The position numbers and the translations under genes are program-made. Shown here piece after piece: positions 45,847-54,500 of a stretch of DNA of 64,000 nt; the stretch's first letter is position 1; every line of letters begins with the position of its first letter. The DNA lies in the NCBI GenBank assembly GCA_020632595.1, contig JACKFF010000006.1:62001-126000 (forward strand). The letters are read 5' to 3'. The notes under the pieces were generated by a model. The model made no database searches and had not been told where the DNA came from. It saw only the letters and a list, made by a program, of their open reading frames with translations. This DNA is from Nitrospiraceae bacterium. Its GTDB lineage: Bacteria; Nitrospirota; Nitrospiria; Nitrospirales; UBA8639.

Positions 45847-46818
45847 ATGATTGGCACTCTTCCACTCACGCAGAATCACAAGCACCATGGGATGCTTCAC
45901 CAAGAAGATTTTGAAGCCCTATTGGGGGAAGCTCCTGGCACGCTCTTCCAGGAATGCCAGGAATTGGTAGGACGTCATGATTTGCGTTATGCCGTCTTGC
46001 AGGGGGCTTCCCGTGATCAAGTTTTTCTCCGAGTGTTGAAAACCCTTGACCAAGATCTGGAAGTCGCAGGGACCCATCGTAAGCAGCGTTGGGAAGATGG
46101 ATGGGCAGAGAATCTGATGGAATTTCAACGCACAGGATATGATTTATCTGCATTAATCCCAAAATTTGTGCGGCCTCAGGAAATCATCCGTTTAAAGGGT
46201 GAGTATGTCCGACCGGTTTCTTCTCAATTTGAAACCAGTGTTGTCCAAATTCTGCGCCACTGGATGTATAAAAAATGGTTTCATGACGTTGACCATATTT
46301 ACGAGTTTGGTTGTGGAACCGGGCATAATTTAGTCGATGCAGCTTTCATGTTTCCAGGCCGTCCCTTGTATGGGTTGGATTGGTCTCAATCCTCTCAAGC
46401 GATTCTTCGCCTGTTGAAAGAAGAGCATGGATTTAATGTCGTTGGTCGGGAATTTAACATGTTGGAGCCTGATGCATCGTTTGACCTGCATCCTCGGAGC
46501 GGGGTGTTTACGGTTGGCGCCATGGAGCAATTGGGCTGTCAATACCATGCTTTTGTAGACTATCTCCTCAGGCAACGCCCTTCAATTTGCATACACGTGG
46601 AAACCCTGTATGAGCTTTACGATCAGAACCTCCTGTTTGATTACGTCGCGGCCAAGTATCTGGAGAAAAGAAAGTATTTGCAAGGATTGCTCGGAACCCT
46701 GAAGACTTTTGAGCACGAAGGCCGCCTGGAAATTCTTGGAACGATCCGAACTTTTGGGTCACTATACCATGATGGCTATTCTATGGTGATCTGGAAGCCG
46801 GTAGAGGAGAAGATGTGA
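45847..46818 (+). CDS. S-adenosylmethionine-dependent methyltransferase
   Basis: 323 residues. An N-terminal helical part (1-145) precedes a class I methyltransferase fold: IYEFGCGTGHNL (SAM motif I), YGLDWSQSS, and GVFTVGAMEQLGCQY. Likely methylates a sugar or glycan carrier; the target is unknown. It overlaps the next gene by one base. Confidence 0.75.
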   Translation: MIGTLPLTQNHKHHGMLHQEDFEALLGEAPGTLFQECQELVGRHDLRYAVLQGASRDQVFLRVLKTLDQDLEVAGTHRKQRWEDGWAENLMEFQRTGYDLSALIPKFVRPQEIIRLKGEYVRPVSSQFETSVVQILRHWMYKKWFHDVDHIYEFGCGTGHNLVDAAFMFPGRPLYGLDWSQSSQAILRLLKEEHGFNVVGREFNMLEPDASFDLHPRSGVFTVGAMEQLGCQYHAFVDYLLRQRPSICIHVETLYELYDQNLLFDYVAAKYLEKRKYLQGLLGTLKTFEHEGRLEILGTIRTFGSLYHDGYSMVIWKPVEEKM

Positions 46819-47579
46819 TGGTGAACGCGGATCAATTACAGATTAAAACTTATGAGAATTCGAGTGAGCACGCGGTTCGACAACAGATGGGGGACTTACT
46901 CTTTCACAATCCGATTCCCCCGGACCAATTACTATCGAATCTTGGACTATTTCTCGAATCCAAGCATTTGTCTCGCCTCTTATTCATGGACTTCTTATAT
47001 CGGCAAATCATTGCTGTTCAAGGTGTCGTCATGGAGTTTGGTGTACGGTGGGGGCAAAATCTTGCCTTGTTTTCCGCATTGCGAGGGATCTATGAACCCT
47101 TTAACCGGCATCGAAAAATTGTCGGATTTGATACGTTTTCCGGATTCCCATCTATCCATGAAAAGGATGGGAATTCCAATATGATGGTGAATGGACAATT
47201 GGCTGTTTCTCCCCATTATGCAGAAAGCCTTCAAGAGTTACTCAGTCTTCATGAAGCACTTAATCCATTACATCATATTAAAAAACATGAACTGTGCGTC
47301 GGAGATGTGGTTGAGGAGTTACCTCGATATCTGGCCAGATGCCCGGAAACCATCGTGGCTATGGCCTATTTTGATTTAGATTTGTACGAACCGACGGTCA
47401 AGTGTCTTGAGGTTCTTCGTCCCCGAATAACCAAGGGGACAATTCTGGGGTTTGATGAATTGAATGATCCTGATTCCCCTGGAGAGACCCTCGCCCTGAT
47501 GGAAGTCTTTGGATTGAACCATTTAAAAATTCAACGGTTTCCCTTTGCCTCACGAGTGTCGTATGTGGTGTTCGAATAA
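46818..47579 (+). CDS. TylF/MycF-like sugar O-methyltransferase
   Basis: 253 residues from ATG 46818 (GAGGAG 8 bases before). Motifs: GVVMEFGVRWGQNLALFSA, KIVGFDTFSGFP and AYFDLDLYEPT, as in the macrocin O-methyltransferase family of metal-dependent sugar O-methyltransferases. Suggests a methylated sugar in the final glycan. It is coupled to the preceding methyltransferase. Confidence 0.8.
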   Translation: MVNADQLQIKTYENSSEHAVRQQMGDLLFHNPIPPDQLLSNLGLFLESKHLSRLLFMDFLYRQIIAVQGVVMEFGVRWGQNLALFSALRGIYEPFNRHRKIVGFDTFSGFPSIHEKDGNSNMMVNGQLAVSPHYAESLQELLSLHEALNPLHHIKKHELCVGDVVEELPRYLARCPETIVAMAYFDLDLYEPTVKCLEVLRPRITKGTILGFDELNDPDSPGETLALMEVFGLNHLKIQRFPFASRVSYVVFE

Positions 47580-47608
47580 GGGGTCATCGCCCACTAAGGA
47601 GAGAGTCC

Positions 47609-48637
47609 GTGCCTCAAACAAGAGCTGAACAATTGAGCAAAGGCATGATTGCTGATTCCATTATGCGGTTTTTTTATAGGAAAAATATTGTCGTAACCGG
47701 GGGAAGCGGGTTGATCGGAAGGCAAATTGTGAGTCGGTTGGTAGAGGCTGGGGCCTCGGTTCGAAGTGTGTCTCTGGATGAGATTCAGGTTGAAGATAAA
47801 GTGGAGTATGTGAAGGGCGATCTGTGTGATTTTGAATTTTGTAAACGTATGGTGAAGGACATGGATTGTGTGTTTCATGTGGCGGGAATCAAAGGGTCCA
47901 TTGAGGTCACGAAATCCAAGCCCGCAAGTTTTTTCGTTCCGTTGTTGATGATGAATACCAATATGTTGGAGGCCTGTCGCCTATCTAAGGTTGATCGCGT
48001 GGTTTATACCTCCTCCATTGGCACGTACCCGAGTGCGGAAATTTTCAAGGAACAGGAAGGGGAGGATGAAGGGCCACCAATGGATATGTTCCCTGGCTGG
48101 GCCAAACGAATGGCCGAATTGCAAGTTCGTGCCTATCAAATACAGTACAGTCTGACGCACTACGCCGTGGTGCGTCCCTGCAATGTGTATGGACCGGGAG
48201 ATAATTTCGATCCTGCCAATGCCATGGTCATTCCCACCCTCATGCGACGCATCTTTTCAAAAGAAGATCCGGTAGTGATTTGGGGAGATGGCACCGCTAT
48301 TCGGGATTTTGCCTATAGTGGCGATGTCGCTGATGGAGTGATTCTTGCTTTGTACCATGGCACGGGTGGTCGTTACGTCAATTTGGGCAGTGGGATCGGC
48401 TATACCATCAGAGAATTAGTAGAAGCTCTTCAATCGGTTGTGCCCTTCCGGGCCCAATATGACCACACGAAACCCACCGGATTTCCCCGGCGTGTGATGG
48501 ATATTTCTTTAGCAAAACATCTTCTCGGGTATGCACCACAAATTAGTCTTCAAGAGGGGTTACGGCATACATGGGATTGGTATCTGGAGCATCATGATGA
48601 ATATCTTCAACGGCAAAACTATTTCGCCGCCTCCTAA
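47609..48637 (+). CDS. NAD-dependent epimerase/dehydratase (SDR paralogue B)
   Basis: 342 residues, start GTG 47609 (AGGAGAG). TGGSGLIG, YTSSIGTYPS, VRPCNVYGPGDNFDP and WGDGTAIRDFAYS follow paralogue A closely. The Lys-containing stretch is FPGWAKRMAE: Pro stands where the catalytic Tyr is expected (-4). Probably acts on a sugar nucleotide, or has a different acid/base residue. Confidence 0.83.
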   Translation: MPQTRAEQLSKGMIADSIMRFFYRKNIVVTGGSGLIGRQIVSRLVEAGASVRSVSLDEIQVEDKVEYVKGDLCDFEFCKRMVKDMDCVFHVAGIKGSIEVTKSKPASFFVPLLMMNTNMLEACRLSKVDRVVYTSSIGTYPSAEIFKEQEGEDEGPPMDMFPGWAKRMAELQVRAYQIQYSLTHYAVVRPCNVYGPGDNFDPANAMVIPTLMRRIFSKEDPVVIWGDGTAIRDFAYSGDVADGVILALYHGTGGRYVNLGSGIGYTIRELVEALQSVVPFRAQYDHTKPTGFPRRVMDISLAKHLLGYAPQISLQEGLRHTWDWYLEHHDEYLQRQNYFAAS

Positions 48638-49154
48638 TTTACAGCTTTCTTCCTGCCACTTGGAAGGAGTGAGAGTAGTGACTCCACCGACAATTTTTGA
48701 AGATTTTCGGGGAACCTATGTTGAAACGTTTAACGAGGACCTGTACCGCCAAGCCGGAATTGATATGCCATTCGTGCAGGATGATATCTCCGTGTCTGGC
48801 AGGCATGTGTTGCGAGGCATTCATGGAGACCAGAAAACCTGGAAGCTGGTGTCATGTTTATGGGGGAAGTTTTATTTGGTCGTCGTCAATTGGGATCCTA
48901 CCTCTCCACAATATCAACAGTGGGAATCGTTTACGTTATCAGATCGCAATCGACAACAGGTCCTGATTCCACCCAAGTTTGGAAACGCCCATCTGGTGCT
49001 GTCTGAGCAGGCAATCTTTCACTATAAGCAAACAACCAATTACAACCGGGAAGGACAATTTACCATACCTTGGGATGATCCAACCTTGAAAATCTGGTGG
49101 CCGATCAAACAGCCGATTGTTTCTCAACGGGATGAAGGAGTCGTTCATGTTTAA
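48597..49154 (+). CDS. dTDP-4-dehydrorhamnose 3,5-epimerase-like cupin
   Basis: 185 residues from ATG 48597 (GGAG 8 bases before), overlapping the previous gene by 41 bases. RmlC-like motifs: FEDFRGTYVETFNEDLY, FVQDDISVSGRHVLRGIHGD, VLIPPKFGNAHLVLSE. Such cupins epimerise 4-keto-6-deoxy sugar nucleotides at C3/C5. Several positions differ from classic RmlC (HGD for HFQ), so substrate may differ. Confidence 0.82.
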   Translation: MNIFNGKTISPPPNLQLSSCHLEGVRVVTPPTIFEDFRGTYVETFNEDLYRQAGIDMPFVQDDISVSGRHVLRGIHGDQKTWKLVSCLWGKFYLVVVNWDPTSPQYQQWESFTLSDRNRQQVLIPPKFGNAHLVLSEQAIFHYKQTTNYNREGQFTIPWDDPTLKIWWPIKQPIVSQRDEGVVHV

Positions 49155-50139
49155 AGGTAGCAACGTTTTAGTGACGGGGGCCGGAGGATTTCTGGGAACC
49201 AATATGGCTAAGCGTTTGGTGGAAGAGGCGAGCTATGTACGAGGGACATTGCATACCCGTGGCCCGCAATTCAACCACCAGAAACTGGAATATGTCAACG
49301 CCGATTTGACGAATATGGAAGAGTGTCGACGGGTCGTAGAGGGCATGGACTATGTTTTCATGTGTGCAGCGAATACCTCAGGAGCGGCGGTCATGGCGAC
49401 CCACCCTTTAGCACATGTGACGCCGAATGTGGTGATGAATACCCAGATGTTGGAAGCGTCCTACCAGGCAAAGGTAAAAAAGTTTCTCTTTATTAGTAGT
49501 AGCGCCGCCTATCCACCCAGTGGGGAACGGCCGATCTCCGAGGAGGAAATGTTTGCGGGGGATCCATATGAGACGTATTTCAGTGTTGGATGGATGAAAC
49601 GGTATGGTGAGGTGCTATGCCGTATGTATTCCGAAAAAATTAAGGATCCGATGAGCACGGTGGTCGTGAGGCCATCTAATATTTATGGGCCCTATGACAA
49701 ATTTGATTTTGAACGTTCCCATGTGACAGCGGCGCTTACACGTAAGGTTATTGAACGTCAGAACCCTCTGGAGGTGTGGGGGACAGGTGAGGATGTCCGA
49801 GACTTAATTTATGTGGATGACTTTGTCGATGCCGTGATGCTGGCGATGAACCGGTTAGACCGGTGCGACCCTGTAAATATTGGCTACGGGAAAGGGTGTC
49901 GAGTACGTGATGTTTTGAATACCCTTCTAGAGGTTGATGACTTCCGGGAAGCCAGGGTGGTTGTAAACCCCGCGAAACCTTCCATGATTCCAATTCGTTT
50001 GATTGATGTGGGAAAAGCCAAAGGCCTTCTCAATTTTTCGGCTCAGACCGACCTGGTTATGGGATTAAAGAAGACCATCGATTGGTATCGGGAAAACCAC
50101 GGGGAAAAAGAACTGCTAAGAACCGCCCGCGCGGTTTAA
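49147..50139 (+). CDS. NAD-dependent epimerase/dehydratase (SDR paralogue C)
   Basis: 330 residues from ATG 49147 with AAGGAG upstream. GAGGFLGTNM, FISSSAAYPPS, VRPSNIYGPYDKFD, VWGTGEDVRDLIYV. As in paralogues A and B the catalytic Tyr is missing at -4 (VGWMKRYGE, Val). Could be a fucose-synthase-like 3,5-epimerase/4-reductase. Follows the RmlC-like gene with an 8-base overlap. Confidence 0.84.
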   Translation: MFKGSNVLVTGAGGFLGTNMAKRLVEEASYVRGTLHTRGPQFNHQKLEYVNADLTNMEECRRVVEGMDYVFMCAANTSGAAVMATHPLAHVTPNVVMNTQMLEASYQAKVKKFLFISSSAAYPPSGERPISEEEMFAGDPYETYFSVGWMKRYGEVLCRMYSEKIKDPMSTVVVRPSNIYGPYDKFDFERSHVTAALTRKVIERQNPLEVWGTGEDVRDLIYVDDFVDAVMLAMNRLDRCDPVNIGYGKGCRVRDVLNTLLEVDDFREARVVVNPAKPSMIPIRLIDVGKAKGLLNFSAQTDLVMGLKKTIDWYRENHGEKELLRTARAV

Positions 50140-50218
50140 AGCAAGCGGTCCTGGCTAAGCGAGATATAATGTGGAAAAAACTTTTCTCAGGAAAATCCAT
50201 TTTGTGGTGAAACTCTAG

Positions 50219-51370
50219 ATGCAAAGTAAGCTATTCGGAGAAACAGGGGTCAATGTTGCATCGATCGGTCAGGGTACGACAGGGATGGGGACGAAGAATC
50301 ATTTCCCCAAGGAATATATTCAGGAAAGAATTAAAGCTCTAAGATTGGGAATCGACCTAGGGATGACGTTTGTGGATACAGCCAGTCTGTATGGAAACGG
50401 GTTTTCAGAAGAAGTCGTTGGAGTTGCTCTAAAGGGGATTCGGAAAAAATGTTTTCTTGCTACAAAATTTTACCCACATGAAAACATGGGTTCGGAAGAC
50501 ATCTGTTTAGCCGTGGAAAACAGCCTGAAAAACCTTCAAACGCCTTGGGTAGACCTTTATCAAATTCACTGGCCGAATCCCCGCGTGCATTTGGAAAGAA
50601 TTTTTGAGGTTTTGGAAACATATCAGAAGCGTGGAGCAATAAGATTTTTTGGGATTTGCAATTTTTCCCAGCAAGAAGTCTGTGCCCTTGAGCAATCCAT
50701 ACCTCATATTCCTTTGTCCTCAAATGAAATAGAATTTAATTTGCAAGCCAAAACAATAGGAACCGAATTTTTGGGGGTTAGTTCATTTAAAGGAGCCATA
50801 CTAGCCTATAGTCCCTTAAATAAGGGAAGAATTGTTGGGACTGCATTTCAAGCGGACCTTGTTCGGGGCTTAGCAGAAAGATATCGAGCCACTCCATCTC
50901 AGGTAGTTTTGGCATGGCTTCTCTCATTTAAGCGAGTTTTTCCAATTGTAAAGGCAGCCACTCAGGAGCATGTTAAAGAAAATGCTGGGGCAATGTCTCT
51001 TGTTTTGTCCAATGAGGATATTCAACGGGTGAATGATTCTTGGGAAGAACATATCTATGAGGCAACACCTGAGAGCATTAAACTTCGAGGGACTCAACAG
51101 AGAAAACCTTATCTCACTTTGGAAGAAGCGATAGACAATCCTCTTGATTTGGTTCCAAGTCCCGTAGCATTAGCTGAATCAATTGTTCGGTATGGCCTAA
51201 GAATGCCCATTCAGGTCGTTCCTCTTTATGGAAATAACGATTCCTATGAATATGAAGTCGATCCCTACGATCCCTTTGATCAAATTAAAAAATATTGGGC
51301 CTGGAAGATTGCTTTTCCCGGAAGATTAATTCCCATTTGTATTTCAAGGGCAATGCCTTTGAACTGTTAA
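50219..51370 (+). CDS. Aldo/keto reductase with C-terminal ParB-like domain (copy 2)
   Basis: 383 residues. Aldo/keto reductase motifs FVDTASLYGNGFSEE, LATKFYP, LYQIHWPNP supply Asp, Tyr, Lys and His. The C-terminal 85 residues repeat the extra domain of copy 1 (LVPSPVALAESI, YGLRMPIQVVP, KKYWAWKIA, LIPICI), though with an acidic insertion and less of the YEL..G core. Only a weak ribosome site. The gene looks more AT-rich than its neighbours by eye, so it may have come in separately. A TATAAT (50164-50169) sits in its leader, without a good -35. Confidence 0.83.
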   Translation: MQSKLFGETGVNVASIGQGTTGMGTKNHFPKEYIQERIKALRLGIDLGMTFVDTASLYGNGFSEEVVGVALKGIRKKCFLATKFYPHENMGSEDICLAVENSLKNLQTPWVDLYQIHWPNPRVHLERIFEVLETYQKRGAIRFFGICNFSQQEVCALEQSIPHIPLSSNEIEFNLQAKTIGTEFLGVSSFKGAILAYSPLNKGRIVGTAFQADLVRGLAERYRATPSQVVLAWLLSFKRVFPIVKAATQEHVKENAGAMSLVLSNEDIQRVNDSWEEHIYEATPESIKLRGTQQRKPYLTLEEAIDNPLDLVPSPVALAESIVRYGLRMPIQVVPLYGNNDSYEYEVDPYDPFDQIKKYWAWKIAFPGRLIPICISRAMPLNC

Positions 51371-51524
51371 AAAAGAAGAGAAAGTGTTGATGATAAGCGT
51401 GGCGAGGTAACCATTTCCTATTAACTCCATAATCCCATGAAGAGAGCATGGCACGGGGTTTGGATTTCTTCTTGTTTCTGTAAAGCTTGGCTTCTAAGAA
51501 TTCCACTTTCAACGAGACCACAGA

Positions 51525-54500
51525 ATGTACATATTTCCTGAAAGTCCCTTGGCACATAAATGGCTTGATGACCTTTCGGGTTTGGAAATCGGGGCTTCTA
51601 CCCACAATCCGTATGGATTGAAAACCCGGAACGTTGGATTAGGTGGAGAGGGATATGCTCAAGAACAATTATCCCTGGTCGGGGAGGTTGCTCCGATTGA
51701 TATATGTGCTGAGGCCAGTGCGATACCCCTTTCCAGTGAATCAGAAGATTTCATCCTGGCGTCCCACGTCATAGAGCATTGTCCGGATGTCATCAAGACT
51801 TTACTTGAGTGGTATCGAATTGTGAAACCCGATGGGTACCTTTTTTTGGTGGTTCCCCATCGGGATGCGGCTCCTTCTGACAGAGGAAAGCCCCTTACTG
51901 AATGGGAGCATGTGGTTCAAGATTATATGAGACACGCTACACCAGAATCGGAGCCGGAGGCAAAAAGTTTCCTGTACTGTCATTATCATGTCTTTTCCCC
52001 CTCCTCCATGAAAAACTTTATTTCGAGAATTTTTGGTTGCCGTCTTGCGCTGGTTGAAGAACAAGATCCGGATGATAAGGTGGGGAACGGTTTTTCATTA
52101 GTTTATCGAAAGACCAAATCCCTTCAAAACGCATTTCCATGGGAATTTCAGGGTGGAGGGTATTCCATAAATGTTTCAAGGCCGGCGGATTTTTACCAAA
52201 ATAAAAAGGAAGAGGAAAAAAACCCTCTCACGAAACCTCCTCAGTCAGCTCCTTCCTGTAGGCAAAGGGGAGAAAATCCGGTAGTGGACCAGGGCCGACC
52301 TCACGATAAAATGGAAAAATCCAAAATCCGGCTCGTTTCTGTCGTTGTCGCCGCTTATAACTCAGAACGGTTTATGCGGGGGTTATTGGAAAATTTAGAA
52401 GCACAGACCATCGCGGACCAGATGGAAATTATTATCGTAGAAACCGGCTCAGAGACGCAGGAAATCAATATTGTACGAGATTTTCAACAACGATTTGCGA
52501 ATATCACTTATGTCAGAACATCTGAACGAGTGAGTGCTGTTGCGGCCACCAATCAAGGCGTTCGCATGGCTAAAGGGAGTTACATTACGCTACTGCCCAC
52601 AGATGACCGGTTGCGTTGTGATGCCTTGGAAGTGATGGTCCGTGAACTTGAAAAACATCCGGAATTAGGTACGGTATATGCGGATGTGTTTATGACCCAG
52701 TTTGAGAACCAGACTTTTCATCGTTTTATTCGAGGAGGCTATTCCATTCGTTTTGATTTTAGTCCCGATATGATGTTGACCGGCTATCCTATGGGGCCTT
52801 TGTTCATGTGGAGGAAAAAGGTTCATGAAGAGGTTGGGATATTTGACGAAAAATTTCTATGTGCGGCCGATTATGACTTTCATTGCCGTGTCGCACGACA
52901 TTATCCCATGCGACATATTTCAGAATTTCTTGGCTTGTATTTACAAAATCCAAAAGGGGTTGTGAATTCCAATCCCCAAATTAGCCAGGAAGAATTTCGA
53001 GCTATTATTCAGGCAAACCGGCCGTATTTTCCGCCACCTATTCAGAAACCCCTGACCATCCTTCAATACGAGAAACCCGTATTCCCCGAAAAGTATGTCA
53101 ATATTGGCATGGTGACCTTCAATCGATTGGAATTTACCAAAGCGGCATTGACAGCACTCTTTCAACACACCTGTTTCCCCCACGTCATCACGGTTGTGGA
53201 TAATGGAAGTACCGACGGTACGCCAGAGTATTTACAATCCCTTCATCAGCAAGGGTTTATTACCAATCTGATTTTGTTGCCATCCAATGTTGGAATTGCC
53301 AAGGCTTCCAATTTGGCATGGAGTCAGGAGCCTGAAGCAGAGTATTACCTCAAGTTGGATAATGACATCGTGATCCAAAAGCCTGGCTGGTTATCCAGAA
53401 TGGTTGAGGTCATCGACCGTATCCCTGAATTGGGCGCCATTGCCTATAACTTTGAACGAGAGAGCTATCCCGTCCGTGAGATTCGGGGCTTGCCTGTTCG
53501 TCCGAAAATTGGAAATTTAAACGGAGCTTGTACCCTTATCCCCAAAAGAACGCATCAAAGCTTGGGATTCTGGTGTGAGGATTATGGATTGTACGGGGAA
53601 GAGGATGCAGATTATGGGTTGAGAATCCATTTGCATGGGTTGCAGAATGCTTATATGGAGGATGAGAAAGTGGGATTGCATCTACCTGCCGGAAGAGCAG
53701 CCCACATCGACGCACAATCGTTTAAGGCCACTGATGGAATTGAAGAAGAGACTCATGCTGAGTACCGGGCATTTAAAGATGAATGGCGGCGAAAAAATGT
53801 TCAGGACATCGCGAAAAAGAATTGGCAGGATTATCAAACGGGTACGAAAACACTGTATTGTTCGACTCCCTTCGTGAGGGAATTCCAAAAAGAACGAGAA
53901 CAACCTGAAGGATCCGACTTATCCTCTCGCCCACGGGTTCAGGCTGACGAAAGGCCGAGGGAAGTGATGCTTGATATTCCACGAGATACTTCTCATGAGA
54001 CTTGGCGAACCGTTTCTGTCATTGCGTCCGATTATATTTGTGGTCGTATCCGACTCCTTCAACCACTTCTGGCTGGCGAAGGGATTTGGGGAAAAGGCTC
54101 CATTGTCGCCGATGCGAACATTTATTTAAATGACACCACACTTCCCCCGATGGGGTTGGGGCAGGTTTGGGCTATTCAGCGTAATTGTAGGCTGTCAGAA
54201 GAAACTTTAAAGGAGGCCCAAAGCCAAGGTACCCGGATTGTTTACGACTGTGACGATTTGCTCTGGAAAATTCCTGTCGATAATCCGAATCATGGATACT
54301 TTACTCCTGAATATCTTCAAAGAATGTTCGGCCTTATGTATACGGCGGATTGCGTGACGGTGTCTACGGAACCTATTCAAGCCGATTTGAAGCAACGAGG
54401 AATCGAATCGACTGTTCTTCTGAATTGCTTGTTGCGTCAGGAATGGGAGGATTTCAAACCTCGACGTCGAGCGGGTTCCCGTCCTCGAGTGGGATGGGCA

